Numbered from the stretch's first letter, positions 37,446 through 48,444 are shown. The stretch is 64,000 nucleotides of DNA from an uncultured Aliivibrio sp. (GCF_946479765.1 NZ_CAMLHO010000017.1:1-64000), one strand, 5' to 3'. Program-made: numbers and translations. Notes: a model not told the origin generated them from the letters alone.

Positions 37446-37926
37446 TCATTTAATGCGCGGTAGAATTATTATTTGGCTCTCTTTTTTAATCGCATTGACA
37501 TTACAAGCGGCGCCTTGGCCTGGTACCTTGGAAGTATTAAGACCTTCTTGGATTATTCTGGTTACTTTTTACTGGGTGCTTGCATTACCTCATCGAGTTA
37601 ATGTTGGGACTGCCATGCTATTGGGGATCTTATGGGATCTTCTTTTAGGTACTACACTAGGTATTCGCGGCATGACGATGGCGATACTTGTGTATCTTGT
37701 CGCCGCTAATTTTAAAGTATTAAGAAACTTGGCGTTATGGCAACAAGCGGCTATTTTCTCAGCGCTAACCTTATTAGGTAAAATATTAGAGTTTATGGGC
37801 GAGTTTTTGGTTCATGATGTGTCCTTTAACGCACACTTCTTATGGGCTGGCGTGTTAAACTTTATTTTATGGCCTTGGTTATTCTTACTGATGCGTAGAG
37901 TTCGTCGTCATTGGTCTATTCGATAA
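37435..37926 (+). CDS. mreD: Rod-shape determining protein MreD
   Basis: A polytopic inner-membrane partner of MreC, 163 aa with five predicted membrane segments spanning most of the chain. LRPSWIILVTFYWVLALPHRVN (~35-56) with GILWDLLLGTTLGIRG (~63-78) is the family core. It overlaps mreC by 11 bp and is followed after 9 bp by the Maf gene, so transcription probably continues. Confidence 0.95.
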   Translation: MASSHLMRGRIIIWLSFLIALTLQAAPWPGTLEVLRPSWIILVTFYWVLALPHRVNVGTAMLLGILWDLLLGTTLGIRGMTMAILVYLVAANFKVLRNLALWQQAAIFSALTLLGKILEFMGEFLVHDVSFNAHFLWAGVLNFILWPWLFLLMRRVRRHWSIR

Positions 37927-37935
37927 GGAAGTGTA

Positions 37936-38529
37936 ATGACAACTCAAGTTTTTTTGGCTTCAGCTTCTCCGCGGAGAAAGGAACTGTTAGCTCAATTAGG
38001 TTACCAGTTTGAAATTTTATCTGTTGATGTAGAAGAAGTTCATCAAGCACATGAAACCCCTCTTATGTATGTTGAGCGATTATCGAAAGACAAAGCGCAA
38101 GCAGGGGTAAGCTCATTAGCTAGTTCAACAGCAATAGAGCAAAGTGAGAATAAACATATCCCGGTATTGGGCTCTGACACCATCGTCGTTATCGATGGTG
38201 TTATTTTAGAAAAGCCGAAAGATTTTGAAGATGCTAAGAGAATGCTCTTAGCACTGTCTGGTCGTCAACATCAAGTTATGACTGCCGTTACACTAGCAAC
38301 ACCTGATACAACAAGAACCAAAACAGTCATTACACAGGTGTGGTTTAGAACACTTTCAGAACAAGAAATAGAACAATATTGGGAAAGTGGAGAACCTTGT
38401 GATAAAGCAGGTTCGTACGGTATTCAAGGTAGTGGTGGGCGATTTGTCTCGCGTATTGATGGCAGTTATCACGCTGTCATGGGACTACCTTTGATGGAAA
38501 CAGATCAGCTCTTACACCAATTTTTGTAA
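37936..38529 (+). CDS. yhdE: Maf-family nucleoside triphosphate pyrophosphatase (YhdE, dTTP/UTP type)
   Basis: A house-cleaning enzyme of 197 aa that hydrolyses dTTP, UTP and modified pyrimidine nucleotides. The Maf motifs are ASASPRRKELLAQLG (residues 8-22), VLGSDTIVV (~75-83) with the catalytic acid region, EKPKDFEDAKRML (~92-104), and DKAGSYGIQGSGGRFVSRI (~155-173). The position between mreD and rng is that of yhdE in enteric bacteria. It has been linked to septum formation in older literature through Bacillus Maf; the enzymatic role is the better supported. Confidence 0.94.
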   Translation: MTTQVFLASASPRRKELLAQLGYQFEILSVDVEEVHQAHETPLMYVERLSKDKAQAGVSSLASSTAIEQSENKHIPVLGSDTIVVIDGVILEKPKDFEDAKRMLLALSGRQHQVMTAVTLATPDTTRTKTVITQVWFRTLSEQEIEQYWESGEPCDKAGSYGIQGSGGRFVSRIDGSYHAVMGLPLMETDQLLHQFL

Positions 38530-38548
38530 AAATTAGTGAGGTGCTCCA

Positions 38549-40018
38549 ATGAGTACAGAGTTGTTAATAAACGTAACGCCAAGTGAAACTCGAGTTGCGA
38601 TGATTGAAGCCGGTGTGCTTCAAGAGATCCATGTAGAAAGAGAAGCAAGACGTGGGATGGTGGGTAATATATACAAAGGCCGAGTAAGCCGAGTATTGCC
38701 GGGGATGCAAGCTGCGTTTATTGATATCGGTTTGGATAAAGCCGCATTTTTGCACGCCTCAGATATTGTTCCTCACACGGAATGTGTCTCTGAAAATGAA
38801 AAACGTCAATTTAAAGTGAGAGACATTTCTCAATTAGTACACCAAGGACAAGATTTGGTGGTGCAAGTTGTTAAAGATCCGCTTGGAACCAAAGGCGCTC
38901 GCTTAACGACAGACATTACTCTTCCTTCTCGTTACTTGGTATTTATGCCAGGGGCAAGTCACGTTGGTGTATCTCAACGAATTGAAAGTGAAAAAGAACG
39001 TAATCGTTTAAAGAATACGGTCTCTGATTACTGTGATGAATTCGGTGGTTTTATTATTCGCACCGCTGCTGAAGGTGCAAGTGAAGCTGAAATCTCGCAA
39101 GATGCTGCTTTTCTAAAACGTTTATGGCATAAAGTCATCGAGCGTCGTAAGAAGAGTAAAACAAAATCCATGCTGTATGGTGAGTTGGGGTTAGACCAAC
39201 GTATCTTACGTGATTTTGTTGGAACAGAGCTTGATTTAATTCGTGTTGATTCAAAACAGGCTTTTGAAAAACTAAAGCAGTTCACAACCGAATTTGTACC
39301 AGAATTAACGAAGAAACTAGAATATTATTCAGGTGACAAGCCTATCTTTGACATGTACGAAACAGAGAACGAAATTCAACGTGCTCTTGATCGTAAAGTA
39401 GAGTTAAAGTCAGGTGGTTATTTGATTATTGACCAAACAGAAGCAATGACAACGGTAGATATTAATACTGGCGCATTTGTAGGTCGTCGTAATTTAGAAG
39501 AAACCATTTTCAATACCAATATTGAAGCGACACAAGCGATTGCACGTCAACTTCGTTTACGTAATCTAGGTGGGATCATCATCATTGATTTCATTGATAT
39601 GCTTAGCGAAGAACATCGTCGTCGCGTACTTCAGTCTTTGGGTTCAGCGCTAGAAAAAGATCGTGTGAAAACCAATATTAATGGATTCACACAACTTGGC
39701 TTAGTTGAGATGACTCGAAAGCGTACACGAGAAAGTATTGAACATATTCTATGTGGTCAGTGTCCAACGTGTGAAGGCCGAGGAGCAGTGAAGACTGTTG
39801 AGAGTGTCTGCTATGAGATCTTACGTGAAATAACACGAGTAAACCGAGCTTATGATTCGGATAAGTTTGTGGTTTATGCCGCCGTTGCTGTTGCTGATGC
39901 ACTGGAAGGCGAAGAATCTCATGCACTAGCTGAACTTGAACTTTTTATTGGCAAACAGGTGAAAATCCAAGCTGAACCTCTGTATATTCAAGAGCAGTTT
40001 GATGTCGTAATGATGTAG
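38549..40018 (+). CDS. rng: Ribonuclease G
   Basis: A single-strand endoribonuclease that matures the 16S rRNA 5' end and decays some mRNAs, 489 aa as in E. coli. It has an S1 domain (~37-130) opening with GNIYKGRVSRVLPGMQAAFID, an RNase-H-like and DNase-I-like core with catalytic acids in TTVDINTGAF (~303-312) and IIIIDFIDM (~345-353), and the zinc-link CGQCPTCEGRG (~404-414). It lacks the long C-terminal scaffold of RNase E, which separates the two. The gap to yhdE is 19 bp. Confidence 0.97.
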   Translation: MSTELLINVTPSETRVAMIEAGVLQEIHVEREARRGMVGNIYKGRVSRVLPGMQAAFIDIGLDKAAFLHASDIVPHTECVSENEKRQFKVRDISQLVHQGQDLVVQVVKDPLGTKGARLTTDITLPSRYLVFMPGASHVGVSQRIESEKERNRLKNTVSDYCDEFGGFIIRTAAEGASEAEISQDAAFLKRLWHKVIERRKKSKTKSMLYGELGLDQRILRDFVGTELDLIRVDSKQAFEKLKQFTTEFVPELTKKLEYYSGDKPIFDMYETENEIQRALDRKVELKSGGYLIIDQTEAMTTVDINTGAFVGRRNLEETIFNTNIEATQAIARQLRLRNLGGIIIIDFIDMLSEEHRRRVLQSLGSALEKDRVKTNINGFTQLGLVEMTRKRTRESIEHILCGQCPTCEGRGAVKTVESVCYEILREITRVNRAYDSDKFVVYAAVAVADALEGEESHALAELELFIGKQVKIQAEPLYIQEQFDVVMM

Positions 40019-40031
40019 AGAATAATAATAC

Positions 40032-43000
40032 GTGACCACTAAGTTAATTCGTTTTGAACGTTGCTTGATGGGATTATTGCTGCTGGTATTTTTACTGGCA
40101 GCCTTAGTCATAACAAGCTTGCGTCTGTTCCTTCCTTCTTTGAACAAATACCAATCTGAAATTGAAGGTTTCCTTTCTCAAACAACTGGTTTTTCAATCT
40201 CCATTGGCGAGCTAGATGGTCGTTGGCGAAATACCAACCCTTCATTAAACCTTCGAAAATTGAAAGCAATAGATCCGATTTCTGGCGATGAAATCATCTC
40301 AGTTAAAGAAGTCGAGATCCAATTGAATATCCTTTCTTCTCTTTGGGCCAGACAGCCTCAATTTGCTGATTTACGTATTGATAAGTTAACGGCAGATCTC
40401 ACCTCGCTAGGTAGTGCGTCATCGAAATCGACAGATGATGACGTTCAAAAGAAAAACGACAGTGAGAATTCATTAGCCAAGCGATTAGAAGATTTATTTT
40501 TAGTTCGATTAAACCACTTTTCTTTAAAAGATTCACAAGTGGCTTTTGTTGCGTTGGATGGAACGGATAAAACAATACAAATTGACTCATTACAGTGGCG
40601 AAATGAGCGCAGAAAACACCTTGCTGAAGGTGTTGTCAGTGTTATTGGCAGTGAAATTAATCAACTTAAAGTGATCGCAAACTTTAAAGAAAAAGGCACA
40701 TTTAAAAGTTTAGATGGGCATTTTTATGTTGAAGCAAAAAATATTCAAGTAACACCATGGATAACGGAAGAGATCCAAAAAGAATATGGGGTTACTCAAG
40801 GCGAAGTATCAGCAAATGCATGGCTATCATTCAAAGATGGACAACCAGTGGATGCCTTAGTGGAAGCCTCTCCTTCTTATTTGAATTGGCTTGAAGATAA
40901 AAATGTCCATCAAGTAAGTGTTGAAGGGGGTGTTTTTGAACTTCAACCGGATGATAAAGGTTGGAAAGTTCTCGCTTCGGATATTCAAATTAAGCACCAA
41001 GAAGAGTTGTGGCCTGAAGTATCGGGGACCTTCACATGGCAGCCTGAAAAATGGATTTTAAATATCACTCATATTGATTTGCATAGTGCTTTGGGTTTGA
41101 AAACGTTACTTCCCGCTTCTCAAGATAATGTGACTGATTTATTGAATACCTTGGATCCTAAAGGCAGCGTTAATGATGTTCGTGTTGAGTTTGATCATCT
41201 TACCGGATTACATTATTCAGCTTCTGTTCAAGCAGCAGGGATGAAGCAATGGGAGTTACTGCCTGGGTTTAATAAATTAGACATTTTAATTGCAGGTGAT
41301 GCAGAAAAAGGTCAAGCCAAACTCTCATTGGTTGATGATGTTTTACCTTATGGTGAGGTTTTTCAAGCGCCTTTAAATATAACAAATGGCGATGTGACGG
41401 CCTATTGGGAAGTTAATGATAGCGGTTGGCGTTTATGGTCGGATTACATCAATGTATCTACACCAGATCTGCAAGCCAAAGGTGAATTTCGTCTCGATTT
41501 TCCAAAAGATAAACCCTCAGTCCTCTCTTTTTATGCAGAAGCGGATGCGTTTAATGCCGATCAAACATGGCGTTATTTACCAACCTTAGCGCTAGGGCAA
41601 GATTTAACAGATTATTTATCTTCAGCAGTACAAGGTGGCAGTGCAAAAACAGTTCAACTGCTTTGGTATGGTGAAGTCGCTGATTTTCCTTACACTAAAT
41701 ACGATGGCATATTTCAGGTTAAAGTCGGATTAAAAGACGCAAAGTTTTCTTTTGATACGGCATGGCCTCCGTTGACTAACTTGCAATTAGATTTAATGTT
41801 CCAGAATGCCTCTATGTTTTTGAGTTCTCATTCAGCGGATCTTATGGATGTACATGCTACCCGTGTTACGGGGCGTATTGCCAATTTATCAGAAGATGGG
41901 AAATTAACGATCCGAGCAATAGCTAATGGTTCTGGAAAAGCGGTGCGAGAGTACATGACGGCTACTCCTTTAGTTGATTCGGTTGGTGCTGCGCTAAATA
42001 GCATACAAGTAAATAATCGTATCGATGCGTTATTACGACTTGATATTCCCTTTTCTGGTGAAGAAGTAAGGGCGTGGGGTCATGCTGATTTAGCCAATAG
42101 CCACATAGAATTACAATCACCAAATATAGTTTTAACCAATGCAAAAGGTCGTATTGAGTTTGATAATGATGTGGTTAAAGCATCAGGAATAAAAGCGTCA
42201 TTATTAGGCCAGTCAGTCTCTCTTTCATTTAATGGGGAGGCGCAATCTGATTATTACGGTGTTGCGGTTGAAACTAAGGGTAATTGGAAGGTGGCACCAC
42301 TGAAAGAGTACATTGATTCACCTATGATGGAAAAAGTCAGTGGGAGCTCTGAGTGGAGTTCAAACATTAATTTGCAAGTGGCTGATGTTGGCTTTACTTA
42401 TCAGATAGAGGTGAATGCCTCATTAGATAAAATGAATTCGACGTTACCTTATCCTCTTGCTTTAAGTCAGGGTTTGAAAGAAAAGGCATTGTTACAAGTC
42501 TCTGGTAACTCAGAGAAATTGTCTGGTCGCTTTACGTTGCCAAGTGCCAAATATCAAACAGAAATCAATATTACCGAAGTAATGCCAGTGATCACCGCGA
42601 GTCATGTAGTCGTTGGAAGTGGTAATTTTAAAGTGAGCCCTATTGTTGGTCAATCTGCTGTAATTAATACAAAATCCTTGGATATGGATGCTTGGTTAGC
42701 TGAACCTATTGTAAATCAGAGTGCTAAAAAAGCATCGAAAACACCAGAGGCGAGTCATTTTCCAGTAATACCGTTACCTACACGTATTCAAGCGAAGGTG
42801 AAATCATTACATCTTGCGAGTTTGGATTGGAATGATGTAAATACTAATATTCGAAAGAAATCTCAGGGTTGGTATGCGCAAATACAAAGTCAAGAAGCTG
42901 ATGGAAAAGCAAGCTGGAAGGATGACGGTAATTTACTGGTTCAGTTAGATAGCCTTCATGTTTATATTCCGAGTTTAGATGAACCTGAAAATCAAAAAGG

Positions 43001-43901
43001 GTTAAATCAAGCGAAGGGGAATGCCCCGTTAATTTCTGCTTTTGACCGTGAGTTTTTCCGCTTAATGCCAAATCTTGAATTAACGATAAAAGACACATGG
43101 GTTCAAGGTTATAAGCTAGGTAAAGTAGATACAAAGCTGCATAAGAAAGAGGGTAGTTTCTATCTTGATAAGCTAAATATCACCAGTGGTGAAAATAAAT
43201 TAGCGATGTCAGGACATTGGTTGTTGGATAAAAAAGTGAGTCAGTCTACCTTTAAGATGACAGCATCAGGAGAAGATAATTCTGAATTATTAGCGCGTTT
43301 TGGGATCAGTTCGGGTATTCAAAAAGCCAATTACAGTATGGATGCGGATCTTGAATGGAACGGATCCCCTTGGAGTATTCAGACAAATACGCTTTCTGGT
43401 GATCTTTCGTCGACGCTTGGTGAAGGTATTATCACTGATGTAAAGGGAGCTGCTCGTTTTCTTGGTTTATTTAGTATGGATTCAATTATTCGCAAAATGA
43501 AACTCGACTTTAGAGATGTATTTGATGATGGTATGGCCTTTAATTCGATAACTGGCAGCGGAAAAATGCGTAACGGTATTTTTGTTAGCAATAATCTCAC
43601 AATGGATGCTATTGCTGGTGAAATGATTATTAAAGGCAAAGCAGATTTAAATACACGGTTAGTCGATGCAGAAGTGAGTTTTACTCCTGATATGACGTCA
43701 GGCATCCCAATTATTACAGCGTTTGCGGTTGCTCCACAGACTGCAATTATTGTGCTTGCGGTAGCGACGGCAATAGCACCAGTGATTGATGTTATTACTC
43801 AGGTAAATTATAAAGTAGAAGGACCACTGGAATCACCAACAGTAAAAGAGCTATCTCGTAGTCAGGGTGAATACCAATTACCTGAAAAAACTGAGAATTA
43901 A
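40032..43901 (+). CDS. yhdP: YhdP, AsmA-like envelope lipid-transport protein
   Basis: A very large protein of 1289 aa with an N-terminal membrane anchor (~12-36) and a long periplasmic body made of repeated AsmA/Vps13-like beta strands. The C-terminal domain has GIITDVKGAARFLGLFSMDSI-type sequence (~1133-1150), typical of the AsmA_2 end, and a hydrophobic tail (~1230-1260). E. coli YhdP, with TamB and YdbH, moves phospholipid to the outer membrane. The start is GTG at 40032, 13 bp after rng; an ATG at 40068 would cut into the anchor. The nearby mla cluster (58-61 kb) handles lipid flow in the retrograde direction. Confidence 0.93.
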   Translation: MTTKLIRFERCLMGLLLLVFLLAALVITSLRLFLPSLNKYQSEIEGFLSQTTGFSISIGELDGRWRNTNPSLNLRKLKAIDPISGDEIISVKEVEIQLNILSSLWARQPQFADLRIDKLTADLTSLGSASSKSTDDDVQKKNDSENSLAKRLEDLFLVRLNHFSLKDSQVAFVALDGTDKTIQIDSLQWRNERRKHLAEGVVSVIGSEINQLKVIANFKEKGTFKSLDGHFYVEAKNIQVTPWITEEIQKEYGVTQGEVSANAWLSFKDGQPVDALVEASPSYLNWLEDKNVHQVSVEGGVFELQPDDKGWKVLASDIQIKHQEELWPEVSGTFTWQPEKWILNITHIDLHSALGLKTLLPASQDNVTDLLNTLDPKGSVNDVRVEFDHLTGLHYSASVQAAGMKQWELLPGFNKLDILIAGDAEKGQAKLSLVDDVLPYGEVFQAPLNITNGDVTAYWEVNDSGWRLWSDYINVSTPDLQAKGEFRLDFPKDKPSVLSFYAEADAFNADQTWRYLPTLALGQDLTDYLSSAVQGGSAKTVQLLWYGEVADFPYTKYDGIFQVKVGLKDAKFSFDTAWPPLTNLQLDLMFQNASMFLSSHSADLMDVHATRVTGRIANLSEDGKLTIRAIANGSGKAVREYMTATPLVDSVGAALNSIQVNNRIDALLRLDIPFSGEEVRAWGHADLANSHIELQSPNIVLTNAKGRIEFDNDVVKASGIKASLLGQSVSLSFNGEAQSDYYGVAVETKGNWKVAPLKEYIDSPMMEKVSGSSEWSSNINLQVADVGFTYQIEVNASLDKMNSTLPYPLALSQGLKEKALLQVSGNSEKLSGRFTLPSAKYQTEINITEVMPVITASHVVVGSGNFKVSPIVGQSAVINTKSLDMDAWLAEPIVNQSAKKASKTPEASHFPVIPLPTRIQAKVKSLHLASLDWNDVNTNIRKKSQGWYAQIQSQEADGKASWKDDGNLLVQLDSLHVYIPSLDEPENQKGLNQAKGNAPLISAFDREFFRLMPNLELTIKDTWVQGYKLGKVDTKLHKKEGSFYLDKLNITSGENKLAMSGHWLLDKKVSQSTFKMTASGEDNSELLARFGISSGIQKANYSMDADLEWNGSPWSIQTNTLSGDLSSTLGEGIITDVKGAARFLGLFSMDSIIRKMKLDFRDVFDDGMAFNSITGSGKMRNGIFVSNNLTMDAIAGEMIIKGKADLNTRLVDAEVSFTPDMTSGIPIITAFAVAPQTAIIVLAVATAIAPVIDVITQVNYKVEGPLESPTVKELSRSQGEYQLPEKTEN

Positions 43902-43940
43902 TGACTCTGAGATCCTAGGGAAAGCAAATAATAAGGACAT

Positions 43941-44762
43941 ATGATGAGTAAAGTTGGCGTAGTTCAAATGAATTCAGGTGCCGATCCTGATGATAATATT
44001 AAGCAACTGACTCTCAAGTTGAAGGGATTGTGGTTACAAGGTGCAAAACTGGCTCTAACTCCAGAGAACTGTATTGTTTTTGGTAAGAAAGAAGATTATG
44101 AGCGACACGCAGAGCCTCTTGGAGAAGGGGTTTTACAGCAAGCGTTATCCGATCTTGCTAAGCGTTACCAAATGTGGCTTGTAATTGGGTCTTTTCCTAT
44201 TCGAAATCCAGATAATAGCTTATCGACAACGTGTTTGGTTTATGATGATACTGGGGAACTTATTGAGCATTATCATAAACTTCATATGTTTGATGTTGAG
44301 GTGGCAGATGGTCACCAAAGTTATCGAGAATCTGATACGTTTACGGCTGGTAATGAAATAAAAGTCGTCGATACGCCTGTTGGGAAGCTGGGGCTATCAA
44401 TTTGTTATGATGTTCGTTTTCCTCAGCTATACAGTGAACTTCGACGACAAGGCGCTGAGATTATTGTTGTTCCAGCCGCGTTTACTAAAGTTACGGGCTA
44501 TGCGCATTGGGATATTTTATTGCGTTCAAGAGCGATTGAAACTCAGTGTTGGCTATTAGCCGCAGGGCAATGGGGATCTCATGGTGCAGGTCGTGAAACG
44601 TGGGGACACTCTATGATTGTTGATCCATGGGGAAATAAGGCCGCGCTTCAAAAAGAAGGGACGGGCGTTATTGTTGCTGATATCGATTTATCACAATTAG
44701 CGACCATTCGTAGAAAAATGCCTGTCGCGCAACATGCAAGATTAGATTGCCAATTAAACTAA
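43941..44762 (+). CDS. Nitrilase-superfamily amidase, Nit1 (deaminated glutathione amidase) type
   Basis: A 273-aa C-N hydrolase with the full catalytic triad: Glu in LTPENC (~42), Lys in HKLHMFDVEV (~113), and Cys in LSICYDVRFPQLY (~154). The HKLHMFDVE and ESDTFTAGN stretches match the Nit1 branch, which repairs deaminated glutathione, rather than aliphatic nitrilases or omega-amidase. The function is by family. It lies between yhdP and tldD, which are adjacent in E. coli, and is followed by its own terminator. Confidence 0.82.
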   Translation: MMSKVGVVQMNSGADPDDNIKQLTLKLKGLWLQGAKLALTPENCIVFGKKEDYERHAEPLGEGVLQQALSDLAKRYQMWLVIGSFPIRNPDNSLSTTCLVYDDTGELIEHYHKLHMFDVEVADGHQSYRESDTFTAGNEIKVVDTPVGKLGLSICYDVRFPQLYSELRRQGAEIIVVPAAFTKVTGYAHWDILLRSRAIETQCWLLAAGQWGSHGAGRETWGHSMIVDPWGNKAALQKEGTGVIVADIDLSQLATIRRKMPVAQHARLDCQLN

Positions 44763-44789
44763 ACTCGGTGTGTATGCGGTTTATTTAAG

Positions 44790-44826
44790 AAAAGAGTGAG
44801 TTTCACTATAAAACACACTCTTTTTT
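44790..44826 (+). terminator. Terminator after the Nit1-type gene
   Basis: AAAAGAGTG and GTTT pair with AAAC and CACTCTTTT, with symmetrical single-A bulges, around CACTATA, followed by a T-run. It separates the upstream mre-rng-yhdP-amidase run from tldD. Confidence 0.8.
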
Positions 44827-44874
44827 ATTCATAATTAGATCCTAGATCTTAAATTCTTAACAAGAGTATCTCGA

Positions 44875-46320
44875 ATGAGTTTGCAAGAAGTAGAACAATC
44901 CTTATTGAGTCAAGCAGGGATCGGTCAGCAGGAACTGTCTCAGACCTTAAGCACCATTGCAAAAAGAGACGTAGACTATGCTGATATCTACTTTCAGTCT
45001 TGCTGGCATGAATCGTTAGTACTTGAAGACAGTATCATTAAAGATGGCTCTTTTAATATTGACCGTGGTGTTGGTATTCGAGCGGTTGCTGGAGAAAAAA
45101 CGGGTTTTGCGTACTCTGATCAAATTAACCTTGAGGCATTAACTCAAAGCGCAAAAGCGGCTAGAGGTATTGTTCAGCAAGGTGGTGAAGGTAAGGTTAA
45201 GGCATTCTCAGCGCAGTCTATTCCTCAGTTCTACGCGCCTATAAATCCGTTAAATAGCTTGGGTAAACAACAGAAAATTGTATTGCTTGAAGAAATAGAT
45301 GCTTACATTCGTGCTAAAGAACCTTTAGTTCAGGAAGTATCGGCAAGCATTAGTGGTGTATACGAACAAATGTTGGTTGCTGCTCTTGACGGTACTTATG
45401 CTGCGGATGTGCGTCCATTAGTTCGTTTATCTATTAGTGTATTGGTTCAACGTGGTGATAAACGTGAACGCGGTAGTGCTGGTGGTGGCGGTCGTTATGG
45501 CTATGATTATTTCTTAACTGAAATCGCAGGTAAATCTATTGCGCTTGAATTCGCCGATGAAGCGATTCGCCAAGCTTTAGTTAATTTAGATGCAGATGCA
45601 GCACCAGCAGGAATGATGCCTGTTGTTTTAGGTTCAGGTTGGCCGGGTGTGCTATTACATGAAGCGGTAGGTCATGGTCTTGAAGGTGACTTCAACCGTA
45701 AAGGTTCTTCCGTATTCTCTGGTAAAATTGGCGAGCAAGTCACTTCTTCAGTATGTACGATTGTTGATGATGGTACCATGGCTGATCGCCGTGGTTCATT
45801 GAATGTTGATGATGAGGGTGTTCCAGGACAATACAATACGTTAATTGAAAATGGCGTATTGAAAGGTTACATGCAAGATAAGTTAAATGCACGCTTAATG
45901 GGCGTAGCACCTACGGGGAATGGTCGCCGTGAGTCGTATGCTCATTTGCCAATGCCTCGTATGACCAATACTTATATGCTGCCTGGTGAATATACTCCAG
46001 AAGAGATCATATCAACGGTTAAAAAAGGTATTTATGCACCAAACTTTGGTGGTGGTCAGGTTGATATTACCTCTGGTAAGTTTGTATTTTCAGCATCAGA
46101 AGCGTACTTAATTGAAGACGGTAAAATTACTCGTCCAGTGAAAGGCGCAACCTTGATTGGTTCTGGTATGGAAGCGATGCAACAAATTTCAATGGTAGGT
46201 AATGATCTGTCATTGGATCGTGGTGTAGGTGTTTGTGGTAAAGCAGGACAAAGTATCCCTGTCGGTGTGGGTCAACCAACCTTAAAATTAGACGCGTTGA
46301 CAGTAGGTGGTACAGAGTAA
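44875..46320 (+). CDS. tldD: Metalloprotease subunit TldD
   Basis: With PmbA/TldE it forms a heterodimeric zinc metalloprotease that trims unfolded peptides, matures microcin B17 and acts on CcdA in E. coli. The 481-aa chain carries the catalytic [11 protein letters not shown] (~262-272) with Glu and the zinc His residues, and a downstream Cys region ([14 protein letters not shown]). The partner pmbA lies 750 bp further, with darP in between on the other strand. Confidence 0.96.
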   Translation: MSLQEVEQSLLSQAGIGQQELSQTLSTIAKRDVDYADIYFQSCWHESLVLEDSIIKDGSFNIDRGVGIRAVAGEKTGFAYSDQINLEALTQSAKAARGIVQQGGEGKVKAFSAQSIPQFYAPINPLNSLGKQQKIVLLEEIDAYIRAKEPLVQEVSASISGVYEQMLVAALDGTYAADVRPLVRLSISVLVQRGDKRERGSAGGGGRYGYDYFLTEIAGKSIALEFADEAIRQALVNLDADAAPAGMMPVVLGSGWPGVLLHEAVGHGLEGDFNRKGSSVFSGKIGEQVTSSVCTIVDDGTMADRRGSLNVDDEGVPGQYNTLIENGVLKGYMQDKLNARLMGVAPTGNGRRESYAHLPMPRMTNTYMLPGEYTPEEIISTVKKGIYAPNFGGGQVDITSGKFVFSASEAYLIEDGKITRPVKGATLIGSGMEAMQQISMVGNDLSLDRGVGVCGKAGQSIPVGVGQPTLKLDALTVGGTE

Positions 46321-46355
46321 CCTCTGTGTATTAATTTACTGTTATCTGAATATAT

Positions 46356-46395
46356 AAAAAGAGCCAAGCATTAAATGATGCTTGGCTCTTTTTTT
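46356..46395. terminator. Bidirectional terminator between tldD and darP
   Basis: AAAAAGAGCCAAGCAT pairs with ATGCTTGGCTCTTTTT over 16 bp around TAAATG, with T-runs on both strands. It is placed between convergent genes. Confidence 0.92.
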
Positions 46396-46418
46396 ATTTG
46401 TACTTTTATATCGAAGAA

Positions 46419-46949
46419 TTATAGGTCTTCTGACAAATACAAATCTTTTAATACTTGAAAAATTTCACGGTATGCCTTTGGCGGCTTATTCGATTCTTTT
46501 TCTTTTTTTGCTTGGCGAGCAAGTTGACGGAAGCGTTGACGATCCGCTTCTGGGTATTTCACCATTACGTCTTCAATCACAGCATCAGGCGTTTCAATCA
46601 TACGATCACGTAGGATTTCTAACTTATGAAGAGCGATAGTTGTTTGCGAGTGCTTGTTACGCACTTTATCCAAAGCTGTTTGAATTGCTTCAGGATCTTC
46701 TAATCGCATTAACTTGCCAATATATTGTAATTGGCGACGTTTTGCTTCGTTTCTAAAACGTTGTGCATCAAAGATCGCTATTTGTAGGAGCTCTGATAGT
46801 GGAAACTTAGCAAGAACCGCAGGTTTTAAACCAACAAGTTCTTCGCCTAATTTTTGGATGTCTTCCATGTCATTTTTCATCTCGGTTCTACTTACCCAGA
46901 TGATCTCTTCTTCTTCTTCCCAAGGAGCTTTTTGATTTTTACGTGCCAT
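46419..46949 (-). CDS. darP: Ribosome-associated maturation factor DarP (YjgA, DUF615)
   Basis: An all-helical, highly charged protein of 176 aa that in E. coli associates with late 50S precursors and supports large-subunit maturation. Family blocks: [19 protein letters not shown] (~16-34), [18 protein letters not shown] (~64-81), and [19 protein letters not shown] (~133-151). The start at ATG 46949 (MARKNQK) is preferred; an ATG nine bases upstream (46958) is also in frame and has no better ribosome site. It is divergent from pmbA and convergent with tldD. Confidence 0.93.
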   Translation of the reverse strand: MARKNQKAPWEEEEEIIWVSRTEMKNDMEDIQKLGEELVGLKPAVLAKFPLSELLQIAIFDAQRFRNEAKRRQLQYIGKLMRLEDPEAIQTALDKVRNKHSQTTIALHKLEILRDRMIETPDAVIEDVMVKYPEADRQRFRQLARQAKKEKESNKPPKAYREIFQVLKDLYLSEDL

Positions 46950-47067
46950 GATCTTCATTCTTTAATGGGTGATTCTCTCTATTTTAGCAAGATAAATAGA
47001 TAATTGGGCGCAAATTTATCACATAGAGTGTTATTCTAGTAAAAATGTTTATATTCAGTCAGATGTT

Positions 47068-48411
47068 ATGGATGCAAAAGCCCAAATGATGAATCAAAAA
47101 ATAGAACTTGAAGCCGCAGTAGCCAAAGCGTTAGAAATGGCAACACAACACGCAAGTGCAGCAGAAGTCGCGATTACAAAAACAACAGGTATCAGCGTAT
47201 CTACTTTGATGGGAGAGGTTGAAAACGTTGAGTTTAATCGTGATGGCGCACTAGGAATTACGGTTTATCGTGGCCATCGTAAAGGCAGTGCATCGACATC
47301 TGATTTAAGTGATAAAGCGATTCAGCAGACCGTTGCCGCGGCTTTAGATATCGCAAATTATACGTCTGAAGACCCATTTTCTGGACCTGCGCCAAAAGAA
47401 TTAATGGCGAAAAATATTCCTGATTTAGATTTGTTTCACCCTGATGATCCAGAGCCTGACTATGCGGCACAGAAAGCGATTGAAGCTGAACAAGCGGCAT
47501 TAGCGTATCATTCTTCGATTAAACAGAGTGATGGTGCAAGTTATGACAGTCATTATGGTATCAAGGTTTACGGTAACAGCCACGGCATGTTAGCGAGCTA
47601 CCCATCAAGTCGTCACAGTATTAGCTGTAGTGTCATTGGTGTTGATAAAAACGGTAATATGGAGCGTGACTATAGTTATACCGTTGCTCGCCACCGTGAT
47701 GACTTATGGGACGCTAAAAAAGTTGGTCTAGACGCCGCTGAACGTACTGTGAGCCGTTTAGATGCTAAAAAATTAAACACTATGAGAGTTCCCGTTATGT
47801 TTGCTGCTGATGTAGCTACAGGTTTGATGGGGCACCTTGTGATGGCTATTAGTGGTGCGAATCTTTATCGTAAATCAACCTTTATGCTTGATAAGTTAAA
47901 CGAAAAGATTTTACCTGAATGGTTTAATGTTAGTGAGCGTCCACATATCTTGAAAGGGTTAGCAAGTAGCCCATTTGACAGTGAAGGGTTATACACACAG
48001 GATCGTGAAATTATTACCGATGGTGTATTAGCAACCTACTTACTAACAAGCTACGCTGCTCGTAAATTGAATATGACACCAACAGGCCATGCGGGTGGTA
48101 TTCATAACTGGTTTGTTAAATCAACAGGTCAAAGTTTCGAACAGATGCTAAACATCATGGATACAGGGCTTTTAGTTACTGAGTTGATGGGACAAGGCGT
48201 AAATACGGTTACTGGTGATTACTCTCGTGGTGCTGCAGGTTTTTGGGTTGAGAACGGTGAGATCCAATACCCTGTGTCAGAGATTACCATTGCGGGCAAT
48301 TTAGCTGAGATGTACCAAAACATTATTGCAGTAGGCAGTGATGTTGAAACGCGTTCACAAATTCAAACGGGTTCTATCTTAATTGAATCGATGAAGATTG
48401 CAGGTCAATAA
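47068..48411 (+). CDS. pmbA: Metalloprotease subunit PmbA/TldE
   Basis: Partner of TldD; it lacks the HExxxH zinc motif and is the non-catalytic half of the heterodimer. The 447-aa chain shows the family blocks [19 protein letters not shown] (~41-59), HAGGIHNW (~344-351) and [20 protein letters not shown] (~391-410). The ATG at 47068 is taken; in-frame ATGs at 47086 and 47089 are possible. Transcribed alone, with a terminator shared with mgtE. Confidence 0.96.
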   Translation: MDAKAQMMNQKIELEAAVAKALEMATQHASAAEVAITKTTGISVSTLMGEVENVEFNRDGALGITVYRGHRKGSASTSDLSDKAIQQTVAAALDIANYTSEDPFSGPAPKELMAKNIPDLDLFHPDDPEPDYAAQKAIEAEQAALAYHSSIKQSDGASYDSHYGIKVYGNSHGMLASYPSSRHSISCSVIGVDKNGNMERDYSYTVARHRDDLWDAKKVGLDAAERTVSRLDAKKLNTMRVPVMFAADVATGLMGHLVMAISGANLYRKSTFMLDKLNEKILPEWFNVSERPHILKGLASSPFDSEGLYTQDREIITDGVLATYLLTSYAARKLNMTPTGHAGGIHNWFVKSTGQSFEQMLNIMDTGLLVTELMGQGVNTVTGDYSRGAAGFWVENGEIQYPVSEITIAGNLAEMYQNIIAVGSDVETRSQIQTGSILIESMKIAGQ

Positions 48412-48444
48412 TATCGTCTAAAACTATATAAACAAAAGTGATAC

